Assembly: GCA_009695305.1 (NCBI GenBank)
Contig: SIBG01000023.1
Coordinates: 1 to 49,354 of the forward strand
Source: Opitutus sp.
GTDB taxonomy: Bacteria > Verrucomicrobiota > Verrucomicrobiia > Opitutales > Opitutaceae
DNA length: 49,354 bases
Direction of reading: 5' to 3'
In this document: positions 1 to 7,767 of the stretch, piece by piece
Position numbering within the stretch: the first letter of the stretch is position 1
How the letters are laid out: every line of letters starts with the position of its first letter
Translations under genes and position numbers: made by a program
Notes under the pieces: model-generated
What the model was told of the DNA's origin: nothing
The model's input: the letters and a program-made list of their open reading frames with translations, nothing else
Databases searched by the model: none

Positions 1-15
1 CCGCCCCGCCGCACC

Positions 16-2778
16 ATGAAAAACCGAATCCCGAAATTGCTCGGTCTCACCGCGGCGTTCGCCGCGTGTTCCCTCGCCGCCCAGACTGCTCCCACTGCGC
101 CCAAGCCGTCAGGGCCGACCAGCTCCCCGGTAAAAATGGAGGAGGTCGAAGTCACCGGTTCGCGCATCCGCGGTCTCCTCGGCGATGCGACCATCCAGCC
201 GACGATGATTCTCACCGCCGAGGAAATCGAACGCACGGGTGCGACGAGCCTCGCGGACGCGTTTCGCTACATTCCGGAAATCACTTCGAACACCGAAGGC
301 TACTTCATCCAGTCGCCGAATGCGTTCGGCGCCGATACGGGCAGCCCCCAACAGCCGCGCGTGACGGCCACGCTCCGCGGCTCACCGGCCGGCGGCACGC
401 TCTTGCTCATCAACGGCCGGCGCGCGCCGAAAAACGGCCAGGAATTCGGCTCCACCGAAGGCTACGATCTGAGCGGCATCCCGCTTGCCGCCATCGAGCG
501 CATCGAGGTGCTGCTCGACGGTGCGAGCGCGATCTACGGCAACGATGCCGTCGGTGGCGTCATCAACGTCATCCTCAAGCGCGGTTACCGGAATACGGAG
601 ATCAAGATCGGTTACGAAAACACCTTCGACGGCGACTCCCACGTGTTCACCGCGAGCCTGACCCATGGTTTCTCCAAGGGAAAACTTTCCGGCACCATCA
701 CGCTCAACAACGAGCAGAGCGGCAACATGACGTGGAAGGATCGCGATTTCCTGCGCACGCAAGATCGCCGGCAGTGGGGCGGCACCAATGGCACGACGGC
801 CCAAAACCCGGGCCTCAACGGCACGATCAATCTGCCGGCGGGCAATTCGCTCGGCCTTCCGGCCGCGACCCTTCTTACGATCCCCTCCGGTTCCAGCGGC
901 ACGAATCGCACCGCCGCGCAGTTTCAGGCGGCCGGTTCTCCCCCCGCACCTCTCGGGACCGACCTCGCAATCTGGGCCGCCTACAATTCGCCTTACGAGC
1001 GGAAGAGCGTCGCCGCGAACTTCGAATACGATTTCAAACCATGGATCACGGGGTTCGTGGAGCTGCGCGGCGCGACCAGTCACAGCGAGCATACCGCAAA
1101 CCCGCTGGCCCTTAACAGCCTCTCGGTTGCCGCCACGGCGCCCGGCAACGTGTTCGGTGTGCCCGTGGTAATTCGTCGCTTTCTCAGCGATCTGCCGATC
1201 GCCGCACGGTGGGCTGAGACCACCAATAATTCCGTCGTCGTCGGCGTGAAAGGCAAACTGCCGAAAGGCTGGCGGTTCGAATCGTCGTTCGCCCACGTCA
1301 ACACCCGTCCGGAATACGTCGACCCGCAGGGCTTCTTAGTGAACCAAGGCAGGTTCAACACTGCGATCGCCGACCCCGATCCCGCCAAGCGTCCGAATGT
1401 GTTCTACGATGCGCTGACGCCCGGCCTGAATCCGAATGCCCCCGGTCTCCTTGCGTCGATCGGCGGCCCCGGCCGCCAGCTCGAATCCGACTACATCTCC
1501 ACCTACAACACGCAGGTCAACGGCCCGCTCTACAAAACCTGGGCCGGCGACATCGGCACTGCCTTCGGCGTCGAGTATCGCGAGGAGCACGTCCGGTTTC
1601 CGCTGGCCACGCCCGGCACCGGCACCCGACCGCGCACGCGTTACGTGACCGGCCTGTTCACCGAGGTGCGCGTGCCGTTCGTCGCGGAAAAGAACAAGAT
1701 TCCGCTCATCAACCGGCTCGAAGGCACGGCCGCCTTCCGTCGGGATCACTATCAGGAATTTCCCAGTCTCACGAAGCCCCGCTACGGCGTGCTTTACCGG
1801 CCGTTCACCTGGCTGATGTTCCGCGGCTCGAAGGGCGAGGGCTACAAAATTCCCACTCTGAACCAACTTTACTCTCCCGCCACCACTACGACCGGAACTA
1901 TCGGCGGCGCCGGGCTCGCCGACATCTACCGCGGCAACGAAGCCTTCATCGGCAACCAACTCCTCACGATTGGCGGCAATCCCAACCTCGTGCCCGAGCA
2001 AACCAAGACCGAGACCGCTGGCATGGTGTTCGATGTGCCCGGCAAATGGTTCAAGGGCTGGTCGTTCTCCTACGATTTCTACGACTACCGCTATGTGAAC
2101 CGGATTGCCACGCCGACGACGGCCGATCGTTTGCTCATCTTCCCCGACCAGTTTTTCCGCCTGCCCCCGACGGCGGCGGATACGGCGAAGGGCTGGCCCG
2201 GTTCGTTCGGTCCGACGCTCACCTACGACGGCCGGGCGGTGAATATTTCCGTCAACCGCATCACGGGCTGGGACGCCTCGACGAAGTATTTCCGCAAAAC
2301 GCCGATCGGCGACTTCTCGCTCAGCTACAATGCGAGCAAGACCTACCGGAACCGGAATCAGGTGCGAATTGGCGCGCCGCCAGCGGTGAATGCGGTGCCG
2401 CAGGCGCTGCCGCTGAGAGAGAGCGGCTCCTTGTTCTGGCGCAAAGGCGCCTACGAAACCGGCGGGCTGTTTTCATATCGCGATGTCTTCCGGACCACGA
2501 CGACGCAGCGGTTCACGCCCTCGGCCATCCGCTGGGATTGGCGTGGCAGCGTCGATTTTGCTAAGACCAGTTGGGCGCGGGCCGATTCCGAGCGCTGGTA
2601 TAAGCGCATGTTTGCCAATAGCCGGGTCGCGGTTACCATTTTCAACGTCTTCGATCGCAATCCGCCGATGAACGCCAGCGGCCTGCCCGACAGCACCATC
2701 GTCGATGCCCGCGGCGAGCGCTGCTCGCTCACCTATACGAAGTCGTTCGCCGCCGGCGTGCCGTTGGGAAAAAAGTAG
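16..2778 (+). CDS. TonB-dependent outer-membrane receptor
   Basis: A 920-residue TonB-dependent receptor that would import a ligand across the outer membrane using TonB energy. A signal peptide ends near AAQTAP (about residue 23). A TonB-box-like segment (EEVEVTGSRIR, about 42-52) leads into a plug domain (about 55-200) containing LLLINGRRAP, IERIEVLLDGASAIYG and AVGGVINVILKRGY. The rest is a beta-barrel. There is no STN domain, so it is a transporter rather than a FecA-type transducer. The C-terminus is odd: the usual barrel end (LTYTKSF) is followed by nine extra residues (AAGVPLGKK), whereas the other three receptors here end in L or F directly after the last strand. Two TlpA genes follow, as with the other receptors. 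The substrate cannot be read from sequence. The start lies only 15 bases inside the window, so its promoter is outside. Confidence 0.96.
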   Translation: MKNRIPKLLGLTAAFAACSLAAQTAPTAPKPSGPTSSPVKMEEVEVTGSRIRGLLGDATIQPTMILTAEEIERTGATSLADAFRYIPEITSNTEGYFIQSPNAFGADTGSPQQPRVTATLRGSPAGGTLLLINGRRAPKNGQEFGSTEGYDLSGIPLAAIERIEVLLDGASAIYGNDAVGGVINVILKRGYRNTEIKIGYENTFDGDSHVFTASLTHGFSKGKLSGTITLNNEQSGNMTWKDRDFLRTQDRRQWGGTNGTTAQNPGLNGTINLPAGNSLGLPAATLLTIPSGSSGTNRTAAQFQAAGSPPAPLGTDLAIWAAYNSPYERKSVAANFEYDFKPWITGFVELRGATSHSEHTANPLALNSLSVAATAPGNVFGVPVVIRRFLSDLPIAARWAETTNNSVVVGVKGKLPKGWRFESSFAHVNTRPEYVDPQGFLVNQGRFNTAIADPDPAKRPNVFYDALTPGLNPNAPGLLASIGGPGRQLESDYISTYNTQVNGPLYKTWAGDIGTAFGVEYREEHVRFPLATPGTGTRPRTRYVTGLFTEVRVPFVAEKNKIPLINRLEGTAAFRRDHYQEFPSLTKPRYGVLYRPFTWLMFRGSKGEGYKIPTLNQLYSPATTTTGTIGGAGLADIYRGNEAFIGNQLLTIGGNPNLVPEQTKTETAGMVFDVPGKWFKGWSFSYDFYDYRYVNRIATPTTADRLLIFPDQFFRLPPTAADTAKGWPGSFGPTLTYDGRAVNISVNRITGWDASTKYFRKTPIGDFSLSYNASKTYRNRNQVRIGAPPAVNAVPQALPLRESGSLFWRKGAYETGGLFSYRDVFRTTTTQRFTPSAIRWDWRGSVDFAKTSWARADSERWYKRMFANSRVAVTIFNVFDRNPPMNASGLPDSTIVDARGERCSLTYTKSFAAGVPLGKK

Positions 2779-2879
2779 TCGCTACCATGCCGAGGTTTGC
2801 CCGTTTTTGCGCTGGCACCCGGTTGCGCGATGAATCCAGGGAGGGAGGCCCCGCGGCGGCGGAACCGCCCTCGAAATTT

Positions 2880-4151
2880 ATGATTAACCACCGAGACCCA
2901 GAGGCCCGGAGAAAACCCGAAAGGCTGCGGTTCCCAAGCTCCGGGCCTCTGGGTCTCTGTGTTTCAATTCTGCTGTATGCCTCGTTCCCGATCGCCGGCG
3001 CGCAAACGCCCGCCTCCGCTCAATCGGCCGACGTGTCCGCTGTCGCCTCGGCGAAGGCGGACGCCGCGTGGCGCGAATGCCAGCAAACCATCTCGAACGG
3101 GCCCGGCGACATGAAGGGCAAGTCGCGCCCTGAGCAAATGCAGATGACGGAGAACCGCTCCGAAAAAATCCAGAAAGCGCACCACGAGTTCTATCTCAAA
3201 TATCCCGACGATGTCCGCCGCTGGGATGCGGTGCTCATTTTACAGACCTACTTTCCGAATTTCTACCGGGGCTTCACGCCCGACGAAAAACCAATCATCG
3301 ACGAAGCGGCGCGTGCCGCGTGGAACGTGAAAAAGAAAGAGCTCCTCGACGCCATGGGTCGCGAGTTGCCCAAGCTCCCGGCGCGCCTGCAGGAGCGCTT
3401 CGAGGCGCGCGCGCTCTTCGCGGAAACGTCCACGTTGTTCCGGCGGATGGAAGCGAAGGAAACCATCGACTGGACGGCGTTGCGCGCGAAGGTCGATGCC
3501 CACGCGGCGAAGTTTTCGCAGGAACCTGGCATCGGCGGAATTATTTCCAGTTACCTCGGGATGTTCGAACGCGATCATGGTGCCCAGTCGACGCTCGCCG
3601 AGTATCGTGCGCTTTTGGCTAATCCCGTCGTGCTGCAAAACAGCTCGCTCAAGAACCGCTTCGACGTGCTCGTGCGTGAGACCTCCAAGCCGATGGAGAT
3701 GGCCTTCACCGCCGCCGACGGCCGCGAAGTCGACCTCGCGAAGCTGCGCGGCAAGGTCGTGCTGATCGATTTTTGGGCCACGTGGTGCGGTCCTTGCGTC
3801 GCGGAAATGCCCAACGTGAAACACGTCTACGACACCTATCGCGCCAAGGGCTTCGAGGTCATCGGCATTTCGCTCGAAGACGCCCACCTCCTGCCCGGCG
3901 ACACGCCGGACCAAGTTGCCGCCAAGCACGCGGCCGCGAAAGAGAAGCTGTTTAGTTTCATCAATCCCCGCGGCTTCACCTGGCCGCACCACTACGACGG
4001 CAAATACTGGAGCAACGAGATCGCGCGCGGCCGGTTCGATGTGCATTCCGTGCCCGCGACCTTTCTGCTCGACCAGACCGGCGCCGTCGCCGCCATCAAC
4101 GCCCGTGGCCCGCAACTCGAAACCGAAGTGAAGCGGTTGCTCGGCCTCTGA
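2880..4151 (+). CDS. TlpA-family thioredoxin-like disulfide reductase with helical N-terminal domain
   Basis: A 423-residue exported thioredoxin-fold protein, probably a periplasmic reductant of disulfides in an imported ligand or envelope protein. I chose ATG at 2880 over the upstream in-frame ATG at 2787 because it puts a signal peptide (LCVSILLYASFPIAGAQ) near the N-terminus. Residues about 50-260 form a helical domain of unknown fold with YPDDVRRWDAVL, also found in the TlpA genes at 12720, 16966 and 28453. Then come FTAADGREVDLAKLRGK and the active site WCGPC (Cys303, Cys306), with a cis-proline segment near SVPATFLLD. It ends EVKRLLGL, matching its paralogs. It sits 101 bp after the receptor and 35 bp before a second TlpA. 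The signal-peptide codons are made from a palindromic repeat (2893-2957). Confidence 0.92.
   Translation: MINHRDPEARRKPERLRFPSSGPLGLCVSILLYASFPIAGAQTPASAQSADVSAVASAKADAAWRECQQTISNGPGDMKGKSRPEQMQMTENRSEKIQKAHHEFYLKYPDDVRRWDAVLILQTYFPNFYRGFTPDEKPIIDEAARAAWNVKKKELLDAMGRELPKLPARLQERFEARALFAETSTLFRRMEAKETIDWTALRAKVDAHAAKFSQEPGIGGIISSYLGMFERDHGAQSTLAEYRALLANPVVLQNSSLKNRFDVLVRETSKPMEMAFTAADGREVDLAKLRGKVVLIDFWATWCGPCVAEMPNVKHVYDTYRAKGFEVIGISLEDAHLLPGDTPDQVAAKHAAAKEKLFSFINPRGFTWPHHYDGKYWSNEIARGRFDVHSVPATFLLDQTGAVAAINARGPQLETEVKRLLGL
2893..2957. repeat. Palindromic repeat inside the signal-peptide codons of the first TlpA gene
   Basis: The arms 2893-2911 and 2939-2957 are perfect 19-bp reverse complements (gagacccagaggcccggag) around a 27-nt loop. 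The same design, with related sequence, lies in the next gene at 4194-4270. The right arm encodes the start of the hydrophobic core of the signal peptide. Confidence 0.9.
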
Positions 4152-4158
4152 GGTAGGG

Positions 4159-4173
4159 CGGGTCTCCGACCCG
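4159..4173. repeat. Short hairpin between the two TlpA genes
   Basis: The stem cgggtc/gacccg surrounds a 3-nt loop just after the stop of the first TlpA gene. No T-run follows, so it is more likely a fragment of a dispersed palindrome than a terminator. Confidence 0.5.
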
Positions 4174-4186
4174 TCGCTCAAGATTT

Positions 4187-5497
4187 ATGAAGAACCACAA
4201 AGACACAGAGACACAAAGCAGAATGCAGCGGCCACGGTTCCGACTCTCCGTGCCTCTGTGTCTCTGTGGTGCAATTCTGTTGTTCGCTTCACTTCCCCTC
4301 GCTCGCGCCGCGGACTTGTCCGCCGTAGGCTCGGCGAAGGCGGAGATCGATCCCACCGCGTTGCTGCGCAGCCTCCGCGCCGAGCGCGACGCGCGGACCA
4401 AGTTCGTCAAGGGCGCGCCCACGCCCGACTACAAGACGGTCGACGCCGACCTCGCTGCCAAGGCCACCGCCGCCCTCGGTGCCGCCGATCCCGCCAAGGT
4501 CGATCTGGCGCGGGCGCGCGACTGGGCGGGGTTGTTCACGCTGGCGGAAAAACACACCGCGGCGCGCGAGGTGCTCCGCCGCCAGCTCGCGACTCCGATC
4601 CCGGAGCGCGAGCGTTTCGCCGTCGAGACGGACTTCATGGTCGCCTGCGAAAAGCTCAACGACGGCGAGCCCGTCTACCAGACGCTCAAGGCGATGAAGA
4701 TCGCGCCGGAAAATGCGGTGAACCTCGGCTCGTATTTTGGCGGCCAGTATCACCACTACGTCTTCAACGCCCGCGGCGCGCTGGCCGTGCTCGACCTCCT
4801 CGACAAGATCGAGCCCGCGATCCCCGGCGGGCCGTTCGCCAACGACGAGGCGCGCAAGAGCAACGGCTGGGCCCGCCGCCAGCTCGCCGCGACCCGCGCG
4901 CTCTATCTTTCCGAACTCGGCAGGAACCAGGCCGCGATCAAGGTGATCGATCACGCGCTCGCGACGCTCGACGACGATGTGTTTCGCAAGCAAGACCTCA
5001 TCGGCGACCGCCAGCGCTACGAAGTGTTCGACCGGCCCGCACCCGCGCTCGCGGTGGACCGCGTGCATGGCAAGTTCGCCGGCCTCGAGGCGTATCGTGG
5101 CAAAGTGTTGATGGTCGAGTTCACCGCCCATTGGTGCCATGCGTGCCACGCCGCGCTGCCCGCCCTCGTGCAGCTCTACGCCGAGCTGAAAAGCAAGGGC
5201 TTCGAGCTCGTGAGCGTGACGACGTATTACGGCCATTTCGGCGCCGAGGGCCTGCCGGACAAGAAAATGCCGCGCGACACCGAGTTCACCAAGATGCCCG
5301 CCATGCTCGCGAAGCAGGGCGTGGCCTGGCCCATGGTCTACACCGACGCCAAGACGTTCGCCGCTTACGGCGTCAACGGCATCCCGCAGCTCACCCTGGT
5401 CGACAAGCGCGGCCACATCCGCAAGATCGACCGCGGTTTTAGTGCGGAAAAAATGGACCGCATGCGCGAAACCATCGTCTCGCTGCTGGCCGAGTAA
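4187..5497 (+). CDS. TlpA-like thioredoxin-fold protein with CHAC active site
   Basis: A 436-residue exported protein with a C-terminal thioredoxin fold. The active site is WCHAC (Cys317, Cys320) instead of the WCGPC of its neighbours, which should alter redox potential. The strand before it (KVLMVEFTAHW) and the cis-proline loop (NGIPQLTLVD) are intact. Residues about 30-280 are helical and perhaps TPR-like (ARGALAVLDLLDKI, ELGRNQAAIKVIDHAL); they lack the YPxDxRRW motif of the other paralogs, so this is a different subfamily. The signal peptide core is LCLCGAILLFASLPLARA. The start is either ATG 4187, in the left arm of a palindromic repeat, or ATG 4223 in its loop; both keep the signal peptide. 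It follows the previous TlpA by 35 bp and is probably co-transcribed. Confidence 0.88.
   Translation: MKNHKDTETQSRMQRPRFRLSVPLCLCGAILLFASLPLARAADLSAVGSAKAEIDPTALLRSLRAERDARTKFVKGAPTPDYKTVDADLAAKATAALGAADPAKVDLARARDWAGLFTLAEKHTAAREVLRRQLATPIPERERFAVETDFMVACEKLNDGEPVYQTLKAMKIAPENAVNLGSYFGGQYHHYVFNARGALAVLDLLDKIEPAIPGGPFANDEARKSNGWARRQLAATRALYLSELGRNQAAIKVIDHALATLDDDVFRKQDLIGDRQRYEVFDRPAPALAVDRVHGKFAGLEAYRGKVLMVEFTAHWCHACHAALPALVQLYAELKSKGFELVSVTTYYGHFGAEGLPDKKMPRDTEFTKMPAMLAKQGVAWPMVYTDAKTFAAYGVNGIPQLTLVDKRGHIRKIDRGFSAEKMDRMRETIVSLLAE
4194..4270. repeat. Palindromic repeat inside the signal-peptide codons of the second TlpA gene
   Basis: The arms 4194-4218 and 4246-4270 match at 21 of 25 positions as reverse complements (left arm starts accacaaagacacagag), with a 27-nt loop. 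It has the same layout as the 2893-2957 element, and the right arm again encodes part of the signal peptide. Confidence 0.88.
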
Positions 5498-5795
5498 ACC
5501 ATGTTTGTCATGCTGAACGAAGTGAAGTTACCGAGCGAAGCGACTGGCTTGGGTCATCCGCTGACAGAGTAGCATCCGCTGGTGCTGCTGGATTCTTCGC
5601 TGGCGCTCAGAAGGACAACCCGGTCTGGCCGGCTCCCTTGCCTCAGGCCCGACGGCGGCGCGCGCGTGTGGGCATTTTCGTTTGGCCGTTCGTATTTTTA
5701 CCGCCGAGCCGCGCTCCATGTCGAAGGGGTGGTGGTGCGTCGACTGCGGGCTTGTCCCGCGCGCGGGTCTCGCGTGATGTGCGAATACCGCCGCC
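5498..5795. other. Non-coding spacer with a degenerate inverted repeat
   Basis: A 298-bp gap before the sigma-factor gene. The stretch near 5505-5527 (tgtcatgctgaacgaag) and the stretch near 5589-5620 (ttcttcgctggcgctcag) are decayed reverse complements of each other, resembling an old copy of a dispersed palindromic repeat. No convincing gene or tRNA is seen. The promoter for the sigma gene at 5796 should lie in the right half, but I could not identify it reliably. Confidence 0.4.
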
Positions 5796-6359
5796 ATGAG
5801 CAACTCCGCGCCCAGGCCTGAACCTGCACCCGATTCCGACCATGGCCGGTGGTTTAAGCACGAGGTCCATGCGCACGACGCGCAGCTCAAATCTTACCTG
5901 CGCGGCTCGTTTCCCACGGTGCGCGATGTCGACGATGTCGTGCAGGAATCCTATCTGCGGGTCTGGAAAGCCCGACTCACCCAGCCCATCCATTCGGCGA
6001 AGTCGTTTCTCTTCCAAGTCGCCCGGCACCTCGCCATCGACCTGATCCGGCGTGAGCGCGCGTCGCCGGTGGATGTCTTACCTGATTTGGGCGCGTTGTC
6101 CGTCTTGGATGATAGACCCGGTGTGGTTGAGATCGCCTGCACGCACGAGGAAATCGCCTCGCTCGCGCGCGCGTTCGACGCCCTGCCGGCCCGTTGCCGT
6201 GAAGTCATGATGCTCCGCCAAATCCAAGGTATCCCGCAGAAGGAAATCGCCCGCCGGCTCGGCCTCTCCGTGCTGACGGTGCAGACGCATGTCGTCCACG
6301 GCCTGCGGCGCCTCGAGGCGTTCCTGCACTGGCACGCGCGCGAGTGGGGACAACGATGA
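5796..6359 (+). CDS. ECF RNA polymerase sigma factor (FecI-like)
   Basis: A 187-residue extracytoplasmic-function sigma factor. Region 2 is seen at about 30-95 (VRDVDDVVQESYLRVWKAR, then SFLFQVARHLAIDLIRRER). Region 4 is at about 125-180 (LPARCREVMMLRQIQG, KEIARRLGLSVLTVQTHV). There is no region 3, as expected for ECF factors. Its stop overlaps the start of the downstream FecR-like gene (ATGA), so the pair is translationally coupled. It probably directs transcription of nearby receptor or TlpA genes when released by FecR. A paralog with a similar region 2 begins at 49157, and a more distant one at 20452. Confidence 0.93.
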   Translation: MSNSAPRPEPAPDSDHGRWFKHEVHAHDAQLKSYLRGSFPTVRDVDDVVQESYLRVWKARLTQPIHSAKSFLFQVARHLAIDLIRRERASPVDVLPDLGALSVLDDRPGVVEIACTHEEIASLARAFDALPARCREVMMLRQIQGIPQKEIARRLGLSVLTVQTHVVHGLRRLEAFLHWHAREWGQR

Positions 6360-7378
6360 ACCGCCACGCCTGCACGCTCGACGAGATCGATGCCGTCGCC
6401 GCCGAATGGGTGGCGCGGCGCGACGCCGGGCTCGAACTGCACGAACAGGCGGAACTTGATCGCTGGGCCGCGGCGAGCGTGTTGCACGCCGAGGCACTGG
6501 CGCGTTTCGAAATGACGTGGACGGCACTTGGCCGGCCGCGGCGCACGGGCGCGTCGGAAGAATTGGCCGGCGAGCTGGGCGCGATCGCGCGCCGGCACCG
6601 CCGGCGTCTCGCGGCGGTGACCGCGAGCTGCGCGGTGATTTTTGCCGCCGGTGCGACGTGGTGGTCGCAGCGGACCGCGACGGTGAGCGGTCCAGTCATG
6701 GCCCAGAGCCGCACCGTCGTGCACGAGCCGGCGCGGCAGACGCTGCCGGATGGTTCGGTCGTCGAGCGCGCGCCGGGTGCGGAGCTGACGGTCGCCTATT
6801 CGGAGGATTTCCGGCGGGTGAGGCTGACGCGCGGCGAGGCGCATTTTTCAGTGACCAAGGATTCCCGCCGGCCGTTCATCGTGAGCGCCGGTGGCGTCGA
6901 GGTGCGGGCGGTCGGCACGGCGTTTTCGGTGCAACTCGGCCGCAACGAAGTCGGCGTGTTGGTGACCGAGGGCCGGGTGTCGGTCGACAAGGCGCCGCTG
7001 GCCGGCGTGACCGCGGCGATTGCGCCCGAGCCGCTGGCCTTCGTGGACGCCGGCAAGAGCCTCGTGATCGAAATCGCCCTGCAGCCCGTCGCGGCGCCGG
7101 CCGTCCAAATCGTCGCGCCCGAGCAAATCGCGGAGCGACTGGCGTGGCTCAATCCGCGCGTGGAGTTTTCCGGCGCGCCGCTGTCGGAGGTGGTCACGCT
7201 GCTCAACCGCTACAACCGGACGAAACTGGTGATTGCCGAAGCGGACTTGGAAAAGGTGCCGCTGAGCGGGCTGTTCCGCGCGGACGACATCGAGACGTTC
7301 ACCCGGATGCTGGAGACGGGCTTCGGGATCGCGGTCGAGCGACGGGGCGGGGAAATCGTGCTGCGGAAAGCGCGCTGA
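6356..7378 (+). CDS. FecR-like anti-sigma regulator
   Basis: A 340-residue inner-membrane sigma regulator. The N-terminal cytoplasmic part (about 1-80; EWVARRDAGLELHEQAELDRW) resembles the sigma-binding DUF4880 region. One membrane segment lies near 85-105 (LAAVTASCAVIFAAGATWW). The periplasmic FecR domain is about 120-215 (LPDGSVVERAPGAELTV, RRVRLTRGEAHFSV, VRAVGTAFSVQLG). The C-terminus (about 255-340) resembles an STN/DUF4974 module (VEFSGAPLSEVVTLLNRY, ETFTRMLETGFGIAV). I chose ATG 6356, which overlaps the sigma stop, over ATG 6344. The next gene on this strand is not a receptor but an STN-thioredoxin fusion, which could supply its periplasmic signal. Confidence 0.92.
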   Translation: MNRHACTLDEIDAVAAEWVARRDAGLELHEQAELDRWAAASVLHAEALARFEMTWTALGRPRRTGASEELAGELGAIARRHRRRLAAVTASCAVIFAAGATWWSQRTATVSGPVMAQSRTVVHEPARQTLPDGSVVERAPGAELTVAYSEDFRRVRLTRGEAHFSVTKDSRRPFIVSAGGVEVRAVGTAFSVQLGRNEVGVLVTEGRVSVDKAPLAGVTAAIAPEPLAFVDAGKSLVIEIALQPVAAPAVQIVAPEQIAERLAWLNPRVEFSGAPLSEVVTLLNRYNRTKLVIAEADLEKVPLSGLFRADDIETFTRMLETGFGIAVERRGGEIVLRKAR

Positions 7379-7767
7379 ATTATCGGCTGGTATGGGCCGG
7401 ACCTTTTTCGCCGCAAAGAAGCGCAAAAGGCGCAAGTAATGGGGCGAAGTGAGCCGGAACTCCTAGCCTGGATATTTCACGCCCAGAGTGAAAGCCGCCG
7501 CAGACTGTCGCGTGAACGGCGGCCTGGGGTAGCGCGAGGCTTCAGCCCGCGTTTCGAATTCCTCGAGGGCAACGGACGCGGGCTGAAGCCTCGCGCTACC
7601 TCGGGCACGCCCGGGTATGAAATATTCAGGCTAGGCTTTTTTTTGCGCCTTCCGCGCCTGCTTGCGGCTAAAGGCAATCTTCAAAGGGCACTACCTGATT
7701 TCTCCCGCTGGCTCGTCTTGATGACTGACCCGCGCATTCTGTGCGCTTGGTCGAGCCTCACCACACC
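7379..7767. other. Spacer with three concentric inverted repeats
   Basis: A 389-bp gap with no supportable gene but strong symmetry. The outer arms 7410-7435 and 7643-7668 match at 21 of 26. The middle arms 7464-7484 and 7613-7633 match at 18 of 21. The inner arms 7528-7552 and 7576-7600 match at 25 of 25. The outer pair consists of cgcaaag/ggcgcaa-type sequence; the inner pair has a second copy at 46203. The arrangement looks like palindromic elements inserted one inside another. The promoter or 5' leader of the gene at 7768 must lie at the right edge. Confidence 0.85.
7528..7600. repeat. Perfect 25-bp dispersed palindrome, copy 1
   Basis: The left arm (ggtagcgcgaggcttcagcc...) and right arm are exact reverse complements around a 23-nt loop. 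A second copy with the same arms and a different, shorter loop is at 46203-46263. Conserved arms with a variable loop fit a REP-like or non-autonomous mobile palindrome. Confidence 0.9.

Noticed and set aside
14..140. SusC/RagA-type receptor with a missing SusD partner
   Set aside because: None of the receptors shows SusC-specific features in its N-terminus, except the carboxypeptidase-like domain at 22116, and no SusD-like lipoprotein is present, so a glycan (Sus) reading is not supported.
7379..7767. CRISPR-like repeat array
   Set aside because: The symmetry is palindromic and nested, not a series of direct repeats with equal spacers.
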